Position numbers and translations under genes: made by a program. DNA of 64,000 nucleotides from contig CM047430.1 of the NCBI GenBank assembly GCA_026168455.1, positions 69,107,044 to 69,171,043 on the forward strand, read 5' to 3'. Each line of letters begins with the position of its first letter. Positions within the stretch are counted from its first letter, which is position 1. The stretch is from Theocolax elegans (taxonomy: Eukaryota; Arthropoda; Insecta; Hymenoptera; Cerocephalidae). The notes under the pieces were generated by a model, which searched no databases, was not told the origin of the DNA, and saw nothing but the letters and a program-made list of their open reading frames with translations. Below are positions 53,291-61,992 of this stretch, piece after piece.

Positions 53291-53995
53291 CTAACTGCAG
53301 TTCCGTCGTGGTCTGCCTCTACCTCGTTTGGCTAGTCCGCGGTGACTAGCGGTCGGAATTACCGTCGACCGATCCCGCGGTCTGGCGACGACCCTCGCGT
53401 TTTTACGCGGCCTACCTCTACTTCTTTTAACGGGGGGCACGACGTTCGCGTTATCTCGTTCCTCGCGTGGAACGGCGCTCGCTTGCGTCTCGCCGCGTGA
53501 GACGTCTTCGCTCGCAGGAACCGTATCGCGTTCGGGTTCCTCTTCCCTCGTAGGTAGATCGGTCTCGATGTCGTCTTCTTGGCCGTACTCATCGCCATGG
53601 TCATCCGATAAGTACGGTTTGAGGTACTGGACATGGCATTTCTCCTCATGTCCCTGAGTATCTTGGATCTTAACAGTATTTGGGCCGTATCTGTGGACGA
53701 TCAAATAAGGACCGACGTATTTTGGAGCTAACTTGGCCGAGACGCCTTGTGCGCTGGATGAGAGGACTCGGTTCTTCTTCCATACCAAGTCCCCGACTTC
53801 AAAAGAAGCCGCTCGTCTCCCGGCATTATAGTAACCGGCTTGCCTATCCTGAGCTTTATTAGCTCTAGCTGAAGCTTTCTTGTGAAGCTCAGGTAGTCGT
53901 GATAGCCGATCACTCCACTCAAGCAAACGCTGGTATTCCAAACGTTGCTGAGTCAGCTCGTCTTGAACTCGACGAGCGGTAACTTCTCGTCCCAA
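53291..53995 (-). pseudogene. Gypsy integrase C-terminal region with AT-hook tail
   Basis: The frame reads as integrase C-terminus from about residue 11. A helical linker leads to an SH3-like GPY/F-type module (GDLVWKKN at 68-75, KLAPKYVGPYLIV at 88-100, HVQYLKPY at 121-128). An acidic, disordered stretch follows, then a basic tail with two AT-hook cores, RGRPRK (193-198) and RGRPRR (226-231). It lies in a different frame from the catalytic core upstream. The first residues overlap that frame, so the initiating methionine is not real. The GPY/F module contributes to integration in Gypsy elements; AT-hooks bind the minor groove of AT-rich DNA. The stop at 53291 is 116 bp from the LTR. Confidence 0.8.
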
Positions 53996-54621
53996 GTGTT
54001 GTGCTTCTCGGTAATGTAAGACGCTACCATCGTTTTCAGCGTCCGATTAGCACGTTCGACTGGATTGGCCTGAGCGTGGTACGGAGGAATAGTTGTATGA
54101 AATATTCCTCGTTCCACGAGATAATCATCTACGAGCTTGTTCTTGAACTCAGTGCCGTTGTCGGATAAAAATACCTCCGGTGTGCCAAAACGCATGACGA
54201 CTCGTTCGTGTAACTCTTTCACGATCGTCTTAGCGTTAGCTTTCCGGATCGGCACTGCTTCAATCCAGCGCGTGAACAAATCTTGGAAGATCAAAATATA
54301 TTCAAATCCGTGTGTGGAGCGGGGAAGTGGTCCAGTAACATCTCCTGCTACCATTTGCCATGGCTTTTCAACCACTCGCCTACCCATCAAACCCATGGGA
54401 GGGCGTTGCTCCACCTTGCATTGCTGGCACACCTGACATTTGCGTACATACTCGCCAACTTCGGCATAGTAACGTGGCCAATAATATAACTTTGCCACGC
54501 GAGCAAATGTCTTTTCTCTACCTAGATGGCCAGCTGCCGGATCATCATGACATTCTCGGAGGATGGTCTGCCTGCAGTATCCACCCGATACGAATACAGG
54601 TTTCCACCTTGGATCTTCCAA
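53953..54621 (-). pseudogene. Gypsy integrase catalytic core (frameshifted, truncated)
   Basis: Zinc-binding HHCC motif (H25, H32, C62, C65) is followed by the RNase H-fold core with D94 (GDVTGP), D154 (LSDNGTEF) and E189 (NPVERANRTL), a DD34E spacing typical of this Gypsy branch. The frame is +1/-1 relative to RNase H upstream and overlaps its end by 100 bp, so a small indel near 54570-54600 broke pol. Downstream it stops a few codons after LPLVEF. The usual conserved segment that follows in Gypsy integrases (the FAYNT...ST region) is absent, and the next frame resumes in the linker. This indicates an internal deletion. Confidence 0.85.
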
Positions 54622-56603
54622 TCAGGAAATTCTCTCGGCCGCTCACTTACGTCTTTGGTCCACGAAAGGTACCAGGGGTCCTTAGTAGTCTGGCTCCAAG
54701 AGACGGAGGATAAGGCCGGCTCGTCTTCCTCATACATACGAGAAAGTGCATCAGGAACGTAGTTTAGTGCTCCTTTTCTATGCTTAATAGTAAAGTTATG
54801 AGACTGGAGTTCTAACGCCCATCTGGCGAGCCGGCTCGTTGGATTGCGAATATTGCATAACCAACGAAGACTACTATGGTCAGTGACAACTTTAAACTGG
54901 TAACCTTCGATGTATGGTCTAAACTTCTTAATCGCCCATACTACGGCCAGGCATTCCCGTTCTGTGACGCTGTAATTGCGTTCGGCGGGCGAGAGGATTC
55001 TACTGGCGAACTCCAGGACTCTCTCTTCTCCACCGACAATCTGTAGCAACACTGCACCGATACCAGTGTCACTAGCGTCAGTCTGGACCACATACTCACC
55101 ATTCTCATCGGGAGTTTGCAGAACGGGTGCTGTCATCAACAAAGCCTTAAGCTGCTGGAAAGCGCTCTCTTGTTCTTCCAGCCAAAGATACTTCTGGTCT
55201 TTCTTGGTCAGACGCGTTAGCGGCTCAGCTATGGTAGCATAGTCGTGCATGAAGCGTCTGTACCAAGATGCCATACCGAGAAACCGTCTCAGCTTCTTCA
55301 AATTCTTGGGAGCCGGATATTCTTTAATCGGCTCCGTTTTAGCTGGGTCAAGTCGTATCCCGTCTCGGTTAACTCGCACACCTAAATATCTCACTTCGGG
55401 CTGGCAGAAGACACATTTCTCCCGATTAACAGATAAACCGGCTTCTGCCAAGCGAGTTAACACCTCGATCAACAGTTGCTTATGCTCTTCAAACGTCTCC
55501 GTGACAATAATGATATCGTCGAGATATGCATAAGCAACCGGTTCGAGTTCGGGTCCAATCACCTGATCGATCATGCGCTGGAATGTCGCGCCAGCATTTG
55601 CCAATCCATACGGCATACGAGTAAACTGGAACAAACCCATTCCAGGTACCGTAAAAGCCGTTATCGGGCGCGACTCCACCTGTAGAGGTATCTGGTGATA
55701 CGCACAGTTCATGTCGATCGTGGAGATGTATCGGGCTTTCTTGAGTTTGCGTAAGATATCCTGCATATATGGCAAAGGATATGCATCAGGTTTCGTCAAA
55801 GCGTTGACTTTCCTAAAATCGATGCAAAAACGCCTAGCATTCTCACCCTTCTTCGCCATCACCACGGGGCTGGACCAACCGCTTTTCGAGGGTTCAATAA
55901 CGCCAGTCTCGAGCATCTCGCGAACTTGACGTTGCATTTCCTCTCGAATTTTATCAGAGACGGGGTAGTACCTCTGTTTGATCGGCCTGGCTGATCCGAC
56001 GTCAATTATATGTTCGACATCGTAAGAACGGCCGATCTTTGGCAAGGTTGTGGACAACACTCGGTCTAGAAGTTCGCGCAATTGTGTGCGCTCTACTTCT
56101 GTTACGTCAGCGACACCTGCTGACGATAATGAAGCATTGCCACTTTCCATACTTGCCACTTCCAGCTGTAGGACTTGATCCGTTCCCTTTAGGAATAAAC
56201 GGTCGGAATCTGGGTCTAGGACGGCTCGGAATGCTCGGATAAAATTTACTCCGATGTAGCATTCAGCATCCAGGTTCGGCATGATCGCAACACGTATTTC
56301 TCGAGTCTCTTTACCGATGGTAAATGGTAGCATCACGTGACCACACAACGGATGAGTACTACCATCAGCGAGCTTGGCATTGCCAGCTCGCGACTCGAGA
56401 AGCGACCTGCCTAGAGCGGTTGCTAACTGCAAACCGCTCGGACCCATTACAGTTGTCGATGCACCTGGATCGAACAACGCACGGATCCGAAATCCATCTA
56501 TGTCAACCTGACACCACCAGCGCGTCTCGTCCTCAGGACGATAACTCCTTCGGCTAGTGCTCGATGTCACTAATTTTAGGACATCGCAGGTCTCCGGATC
56601 CAT
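54522..56603 (-). CDS. Gypsy pol: protease, reverse transcriptase, RNase H
   Basis: Listed from the first methionine; the frame is open further upstream to the frameshift site at 56759. Protease: DPGAS at 45-49 (the family norm is D-T/S-G), with a following hydrophobic strand. RT: motif A D297 (TIDMNCAYHQ), YLDD at 360-363, the GLANAGATFQR segment at 333-343. RNase H: D509, E548, D575 and D618, a complete DEDD set. The product copies element RNA into DNA in capsid-like particles. The C-terminus after about residue 655 is out of register with the integrase and ends prematurely. RT and RNase H look catalytically intact; the protease active site is unusual. Confidence 0.93.
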   Translation of the reverse strand: MDPETCDVLKLVTSSTSRRSYRPEDETRWWCQVDIDGFRIRALFDPGASTTVMGPSGLQLATALGRSLLESRAGNAKLADGSTHPLCGHVMLPFTIGKETREIRVAIMPNLDAECYIGVNFIRAFRAVLDPDSDRLFLKGTDQVLQLEVASMESGNASLSSAGVADVTEVERTQLRELLDRVLSTTLPKIGRSYDVEHIIDVGSARPIKQRYYPVSDKIREEMQRQVREMLETGVIEPSKSGWSSPVVMAKKGENARRFCIDFRKVNALTKPDAYPLPYMQDILRKLKKARYISTIDMNCAYHQIPLQVESRPITAFTVPGMGLFQFTRMPYGLANAGATFQRMIDQVIGPELEPVAYAYLDDIIIVTETFEEHKQLLIEVLTRLAEAGLSVNREKCVFCQPEVRYLGVRVNRDGIRLDPAKTEPIKEYPAPKNLKKLRRFLGMASWYRRFMHDYATIAEPLTRLTKKDQKYLWLEEQESAFQQLKALLMTAPVLQTPDENGEYVVQTDASDTGIGAVLLQIVGGEERVLEFASRILSPAERNYSVTERECLAVVWAIKKFRPYIEGYQFKVVTDHSSLRWLCNIRNPTSRLARWALELQSHNFTIKHRKGALNYVPDALSRMYEEDEPALSSVSWSQTTKDPWYLSWTKDVSERPREFPDWKIQGGNLYSYRVDTAGRPSSENVMMIRQLAI

Positions 56604-56702
56604 TCCGACTTCCTGGGATCTGTCTGGAATCAGTCCTTTCCTTTTCTGCTTAACTGCAGCTGGACTATCTCGGTAATCGGGAGTCAGACCTTTGTCCTCC
56701 TT

Positions 56703-56765
56703 GGGGACTCCCTGTACTTTGGGGTATGCGGTTGTCCCCTCTAACCGCTTCCCCGCGCGTTTTTT
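56703..56765 (-). promoter_or_regulatory. Gag/pol -1 ribosomal frameshift signal
   Basis: On the minus strand the heptamer A-AAA-AAC (56759-56765) lies in the gag frame, five sense codons before the gag stop at 56741. Slipping -1 enters the pol frame, which I read as free of stops down to the first pol methionine. Ten bases downstream a perfect 6-bp stem forms (GCGGTT/AACCGC, 56743-56748 with 56728-56733, 9-nt loop). GGGGAC in the loop can pair with GTCCCC (56703-56708), giving an H-type pseudoknot. Confidence 0.8.
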
Positions 56766-58162
56766 GCGCAGTCAGGGCACGTCCTAACGGTGTACCCCAA
56801 CTTACCACAAGTATGGCACTTGATCGGCTTGGGGAAATCTTCTTTTCTCTTTATCTTCTTTCTTGAATCCAACGATTCCCCAAGCTTCGAGGATGAACCA
56901 CTCGATGACCGTCGATCGGGACTTTTACGTATCTCCTTCCTCCTTTTAAACCGAGGAGGAGACTTGTGGGTTTTCTTCCTAGGTGGCCTATCTTTATCCA
57001 CCTTAACCCCAGCTGTCTGGCTACTCGTTCGCATGGTCCTAAGGGTTTCTTCCAGGACTTTTGTGAGCCGTTCAATCGGATCTTCCCGACTCGACTCACT
57101 CACCTCCTTAGCCACGCTTGCTACCTTAGACTTGGCGGTTGACCGCTTTTTGGACTTTGCCTTGTAAGCAAGTTCCGGCAGCATTAAATCTTCCTCTGCC
57201 GGAGGCGGTCGATATAACTTTTCCCGCTCGAGCGTTTGCTCGGCGTCCATCGCCAGCTCCAATAAATCTTCAACCGATTTGGCTTCAGCTCTCTTAAACA
57301 ACCGCCGAAGCTGAGGTAGCATGTTACGGTAGAGATGGTCCAACTGCCTACGCTCGCTCGGGATCGGGTTGAGTTTTCGCATGATTGCGATTGAGCAGGT
57401 GATGTAATCTCTCACCGGCTCATCCTCACCCTGTGTCCGAGCATTGGACTCCTCGATGAGCCTTTGCTGGAAGCTTTGGCTCATACCGTACCATTTCTTG
57501 GCAGATTTCACAAAATCTTGCCACGAGTGCCATTTGTCCTTCTCATTCCGGTACCACGTAGCTGCGGTTCCAGTGAGAAGTTCGGACAAGGACGGCAACA
57601 CCTCGTCCTCGCTGAGGTTGGCGAGAATCCTACAGTCTTCGACTCTCGCAAGGAAGGCATCGATACTCTGGCTTTTGTCGCCAGAGAATCGGACTCCCCA
57701 CTTACGAACCACCGCACCAACATCGCGCGGTGTCCCGGCCGATCTCGACGCTGATTGGCCGGACTCGTAAAAGTCCTTCAGATTAGGGTAGGGAGAGCTT
57801 GAACATGGAGGCTGTCTCGGTCTCCGTGTGTCACCCCTCCCCCAAGCTCCTCCAGCATCTGCATGAGGTGCTTGAGACCCCTCAGGCTCTACCTGCACCT
57901 GTTGTGGTCTGATGTCCGTCTCGTCCAGGGTGTAACACGTATAGGTGTCCTGGAACTGGACATGTTGGGTTGGCTCTCGGGTTTTGTTTGTGCTGGAAGC
58001 TTGTGCACCGCTTGGCAAGTCCAACTTGCTGTTGACGGTGTGCATCTGTACTTCCAGCTCCTTAACCCGTTCCGTCAAGGTGGATAACTTACTTACTTGC
58101 TCCGCTAACATCCAAGCAAAATCCTTTGGTATCTCGAACTGAGCGCCAGTATGGGATACCAA
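56741..58162 (-). CDS. Gypsy gag (capsid and nucleocapsid)
   Basis: 473 codons from the first methionine in this frame; the true N-terminus lies upstream in another frame. An N-terminal coiled-coil-like segment (about 14-48) and a disordered region precede a retrotransposon gag capsid domain (about 150-315, with WYRNEKDKW at 203-211 and a LDHLYRNMLPQLRRLF segment). A very basic stretch (330-445) and a zinc knuckle C449-x2-C452-x4-Y457-x4-C462 follow. The knuckle's canonical histidine is tyrosine (codon TAC instead of CAC/CAT), which should weaken zinc binding. The product forms the particle shell and packages RNA. Confidence 0.9.
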   Translation of the reverse strand: MVSHTGAQFEIPKDFAWMLAEQVSKLSTLTERVKELEVQMHTVNSKLDLPSGAQASSTNKTREPTQHVQFQDTYTCYTLDETDIRPQQVQVEPEGSQAPHADAGGAWGRGDTRRPRQPPCSSSPYPNLKDFYESGQSASRSAGTPRDVGAVVRKWGVRFSGDKSQSIDAFLARVEDCRILANLSEDEVLPSLSELLTGTAATWYRNEKDKWHSWQDFVKSAKKWYGMSQSFQQRLIEESNARTQGEDEPVRDYITCSIAIMRKLNPIPSERRQLDHLYRNMLPQLRRLFKRAEAKSVEDLLELAMDAEQTLEREKLYRPPPAEEDLMLPELAYKAKSKKRSTAKSKVASVAKEVSESSREDPIERLTKVLEETLRTMRTSSQTAGVKVDKDRPPRKKTHKSPPRFKRRKEIRKSPDRRSSSGSSSKLGESLDSRKKIKRKEDFPKPIKCHTCGKLGYTVRTCPDCAKNARGSG

Positions 58163-58553
58163 AGTTATCCAATCTTCCTTGTCGGTTTCTCGGTCGGAGG
58201 TGTCCGACTGCCCATCTTCCTCTCGCTCGTCCGTATCTTCTACGAGTCCTCTGTAGCACCTCTACTACCTCTGGGTCAGAATCCGGGTCCGGAATCTCCG
58301 GATTCTGGGCAACCATGGACTTAAACCAATCTGTCCTCCGCCTGTTCCGCCTGACACGATCCTCATTTGAGTTTGTGTCGGCTGCGAACTCTTGAGCCGT
58401 ATAATTGCCCAACAGCCACTGTTGGAGTCGTTCGGCTTTTTTATATACAGAGCCGTCTGTACGCATCTCTAACGACTCCAAGTGCGCCTGGATCTGTTCG
58501 CTGGATTGCGTACCAATCCACTGATCGACTTGCGTGGTCATCGATTCCGCCAT
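58089..58553 (-). CDS. Gypsy gag N-terminal part (frameshifted)
   Basis: ATG at 58553 starts the likely gag N-terminus (MAESMTTQVDQW); the frame is open further upstream to 58646, but that part looks like leader. About the first 110 residues read as protein, ending in an acidic PDPDSDPEVVEV stretch. A 1-nt shift between about 58190 and 58265 then moves the sensible reading into the frame of the capsid-encoding ORF, whose own upstream sequence is also acidic (DEREEDGQSD). Codons after the shift in this frame are arginine-rich and not meaningful. The shift breaks gag in this copy. Confidence 0.7.
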   Translation of the reverse strand: MAESMTTQVDQWIGTQSSEQIQAHLESLEMRTDGSVYKKAERLQQWLLGNYTAQEFAADTNSNEDRVRRNRRRTDWFKSMVAQNPEIPDPDSDPEVVEVLQRTRRRYGRARGRWAVGHLRPRNRQGRLDNFGIPYWRSVRDTKGFCLDVSGASK

Positions 58554-59843
58554 TTTAATCTTAACAAAATTACCGCTACGATTATTTACACAAAAAAAAT
58601 CTGAGTCGCTTTTCGCTTTACCTGTGCAAGGTATGCTTTTCTTCAAATTATTAGGTGGCTTTAAATAATAAAATTATTGGGCCACTAAGTTGAAGAATGA
58701 ATTCTTTTCCCTTTATAATTACAAGAAGAAAAATTAAGCACACCTATTTGAAATTTGCTTTCCTGCCTAATATAAAAAACTACGTTAAAGAATTATATTT
58801 TTGACTATTAATTTTACCAACAAATCGGGAGAAAAAAAAATTAACTATGTTACACGCGGGATTAATTTAATTTATTATAAAACAAATAAACATACAATAT
58901 TAAACGTAAAATAAAATTTTACGAATTGTTAATAAATTAAATTAAAAACAAGAAAAAATTTGTTTAAATCCGACTAAATACGAAAAAATCGAATTTACTC
59001 CGGCTCTCGGTCACCAACGCACGCTGAATATATTATAAAATAAATAAATAAATAATTGAATAAATAGATAAATAAATATAAATATATTCCTAAACAACTA
59101 AATGTGTACGCCGCTGTGACCTCTTACAATCGCAATGTTACAAAAAAAATAATAATACAATTTTTATTGTAACGCGAGAGCCGGTCCGCGTTGTCAAAAA
59201 TATAAATTTAACAAGCAAACTTCAAAACAGAAAAATTTTTACCCTTGCACAGGCGTTACAATTTTTATTAAGTCGGAAAACTAAATAACGCCGATTTTCC
59301 GACTAACCTACTCGAAATTAGGGACTCGGTATGTAAATTGCGGACCTCAAGGCGAATCGATCTATATTTCAATTTTAAAATTCAAATTTACTATTATTTA
59401 CGTGTAATTAATTAACAAATTATTATTACCGACCTCGGATTTCTTTTAACCAAACTAAACAACAATAAAAGAAAATCCGGTTCAAACGTATAAATTATTG
59501 TCTAAATACAATAATTTAAAGGTTAGAATTAATCGCGAACCGATTAATCTAACTGCCGGTAATAACAAATATACTAATTAACGTAACTAGTATATAATAG
59601 AAAATTACACGTAAAATCCACACGTACTTAAAAAATTAAATTTAAAATAAATTGATAACAACAAAAATCAATTAAATTAAATTAGATTCACTACCGTTTA
59701 TAATAAAATCCTATTTTATAAGGGCACCTATATAAGCGCAGCTCGTATCACAAAAAAACGCAATTTAAAAATTTACGTTGTGCGCCTCGTAGGCGCAATT
59801 TAGAAATTAACGTTGGGCGTAAAATAACCCAATCTATTAATTT
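58554..59843 (-). other. Gypsy 5' leader (between primer site and gag)
   Basis: About 1.3 kb of AT-rich untranslated sequence with no open frame of note. It contains two further copies of the primer-site core at 59775-59784 and 59810-59819. An exact 11-bp inverted repeat, CCTGTGCAAGG at 58621-58631 and CCTTGCACAGG at 59243-59253, could base-pair or mark leader splice sites. Confidence 0.6.
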
Positions 59844-59856
59844 ACGTTGGGCGCCA
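59844..59856 (-). promoter_or_regulatory. Primer binding site (tRNA-Lys type)
   Basis: Directly inside the 5' LTR, the minus strand reads TGGCGCCCAACGT. This is complementary to the CCA-bearing 3' end of insect tRNA-Lys(CUU) for 13 nt, after which the match is lost. Use of tRNA-Lys is inferred from my recollection of that tRNA's 3' end. Confidence 0.75.
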
Positions 59857-60878
59857 TGTAACAGTTTGGTTGCCGCGCGGATGTTTATTTTAATATTGCG
59901 GCTGCTCAGCGGTACGGTTAAACTTACCGTATTTAAATAAACATATTTTTCTCGCGATGCGGCGACGGTTACCTGTCCGTTCTACCAAATCTGTTAAATG
60001 TTAATCTGAAACCGAGTTACTGTTTCAGATAACAACCAGGTAAAATTCAAATCTGAAATTGACCGCAAAACAGGGATATCGCGTCGAGCACTTGTCAACC
60101 AGAAATATACGAGCTTATAGGATTACGGAAGGAATCGTACGTGGTTAAATTCAATTAATCGAACACCGGATTGAATTTTAATAATAATATGAATTTATTG
60201 AAATAAATAAACAAAGATAAATAATAAACAAAATATTTAATTGTCGCCGAGGTCTACGCTTTTATTACAAGTCGGTAAACGGCCGACTTGTAGAGAGAGG
60301 GGAAGGAAATATCACGAACTAAAATAATATATCCAGTCAACGAGACTGGTATAAAGCAACACGATTAAGTGCGAATAAAAACACGATCGCGTGAAGTGGT
60401 ACCACTTACTTTGTACGCTGCTGTAGTCGTTGGTAAACAACGACCAGCCGATCGGTTGCTTTCTCTCTCTCTCACTCTCGCTGCGGTGTCGGACGGATTG
60501 TCCGCTCGCTCGTGCACCGGGGTTGTGTGGCTGCAGGCAGATGCACGGTGTTGCACCACTCACTGCAAATGCAGGATCGGCCTGCAGTCGAAACACACAC
60601 ACAAAACGCACGGTAAATCACAGCACGGCGAAGCTAAACACGTGACGCGGGGGGATAACACCTGTCACGTAAGAAGGTGGTTATTACTCTCTCCCGTGCG
60701 CGCGAATCTCCCCCTTACCTCTCTAATCAGGTGCGTGCGCGAATCTTTCGCGCGCGAAGTCGATCCCGCCCGTGTAGCTACGACGAACCGAGCCGAGCCG
60801 AATCTCGCCGGCTCGAACCGATGCGAACATTATGATACTGTTCGCTCGTGTTGCTCGAATTCGTCAAACGGTGTTACA
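59857..60878 (-). repeat. 5' LTR of the Gypsy element
   Basis: 1022 bp with perfect TGTAACA/TGTTACA ends. It drives minus-strand transcription of the element. It differs from the 3' LTR by about seven substitutions (for example at 59979, 60067 and 60085) and lacks the 20-bp insertion. Plus-strand open frames within it also occur in the other LTR and are not genes. Confidence 0.93.
60261..60291 (-). promoter_or_regulatory. LTR polyadenylation signal with adjacent hairpin (5' LTR)
   Basis: Same hairpin and AATAAA as in the 3' LTR, perfectly conserved here. Confidence 0.4.
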
Positions 60879-60882
60879 ATAG
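60879..60882 (+). repeat. 4-bp target duplication ATAG, right
   Basis: ATAG follows the LTR terminus TGTTACA and matches 52129-52132. The interrupted intron sequence continues with TAAATATTTACT. Confidence 0.85.
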
Positions 60883-60953
60883 TAAATATTTACTATTCAA
60901 TAAATTAATTGTCTAGTTATTTCGGTTTTAATCATAAAATACTACATTTTTAG

Positions 60954-61992
60954 GGGAGGTGCAAACATTGAAGATTCGTTTAAAAATTCAAAAGATAAAA
61001 GAAGACTGCGTGCAAGGACTATACCAATCGTAAATGATAATTGCAAGGAAACGCGAAAACGTAAACAATCAATTCCACAGGAGAATTTGTCCGTTTGCGA
61101 AATGAATGGTAATGTAGATAAGAGTGAACGTAATGTAAGCAGGAGTAAAATTAGAATACTTAGTAATGATATGAATGTAAATAGCGTTTCGTCACTGTGT
61201 GAATCTGTTACGAACGAAAATCAAAATATATCCGAATTATCAAAATGCGGCCACAATATTCAAATACGTAAATTACAGACTTCACTTCAAAAGGCAAAAA
61301 ATAGAGAGAGACGATTACGTAGAGTTATTGAAAAATTTAAAAAAGCACTCAAAAAACAGAAATCAATACAAAATAGTTGGAAAAATAAATATTACAGAGC
61401 CATAAGAAATTCCTCGAAAGATCCGATTCTAGAAACTGTAAGAAAAATTGAAAATAATAAACACGACGTTCGACAAAATCTAATAGAATATGAGGTCTTA
61501 AAGTCACAGTTGTTAGAAAATAAGACTACGTTACAGAATGAAAGAGAAAAATCTTTTTTTTCAAAAGTGACTTCCGGTAACATTATAAGAAATTATCGAT
61601 GTAGCAAAAAATTTGCATCAATTACCAGTGCGTATTATCAGAAAAAATGGTTTGAAATTAAAAAAACAGGTAAAAATAATTTTTACAAACGCAAACAAAT
61701 TAAGAGATCGGATTTAATACAGAACTTTAAAAAGGTTATACAAGAGTTTTTAGAGCGAGATGAAAACTCTATTATTGCCCCTGGATCAAACGATACTTTT
61801 ACAAAATCTGGTATTACTAAAAGAAAAAGATTTTTAACTGAAACTTTGCACAACTTGCATTTAAAATATTTACAAAGTGAAGCTCTTATAATTTCAAGAG
61901 CGGCTTTCTATCGCTACAAACCTTTTTGGATTATAAATAAAAAATTTTCAGCTCGAGATACCTGCTTATGCAAATATCACGCCACAGCCTGA
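60954..61992 (+). CDS. Transposase-like protein, exon 2, N-terminal part
   Basis: This part starts at 60954 directly after a TTTTTAG acceptor, in phase with exon 1; no local ATG is needed. It holds a basic region, then a strongly charged coiled-coil segment (about 61255-61420), then a mixed helical region. It ends with a cysteine/histidine cluster (CLCKYH) that is probably the first half of a zinc-binding module continued in the next frame. The frame stops at 61992 because of a single-base shift near 61984. Codon use and A/T content match the rest of the DNA transposon and differ from the GC-richer retroelement. Confidence 0.7.

Larger units (their letters stand above)
52133..60878 (-). mobile_element. 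Ty3/Gypsy LTR retrotransposon, defective
   Basis: 8746 bp on the minus strand with LTRs of 1042 and 1022 bp, TGTAACA...TGTTACA ends, ATAG duplication, primer site, polypurine tract, and the order gag, protease, RT, RNase H, integrase. That order defines Ty3/Gypsy. No envelope frame is visible. Gag and pol are interrupted by frameshifts and a probable integrase deletion, so this copy cannot make complete products. LTR divergence is about seven substitutions in roughly 1020 bp, indicating recent insertion. It is GC-richer than its surroundings, as expected of a recent arrival. Confidence 0.95.
52121..60953 (+). other. Transposase intron, expanded by the Gypsy insertion
   Basis: The intron starts GTACGTATATAG and ends ACATTTTTAG. 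The retrotransposon sits after intron base 12. Without it and one ATAG the intron is 83 bp. Both splice sites are intact and phase is conserved (2 nt + 1 nt), so splicing could in principle still join the exons across 8.8 kb of antisense retroelement. Confidence 0.6.

Noticed and set aside
53291..53995. Envelope gene downstream of pol
   Set aside because: The frame is integrase C-terminus with an AT-hook tail; there is no signal peptide, membrane segment or room for env before the polypurine tract.
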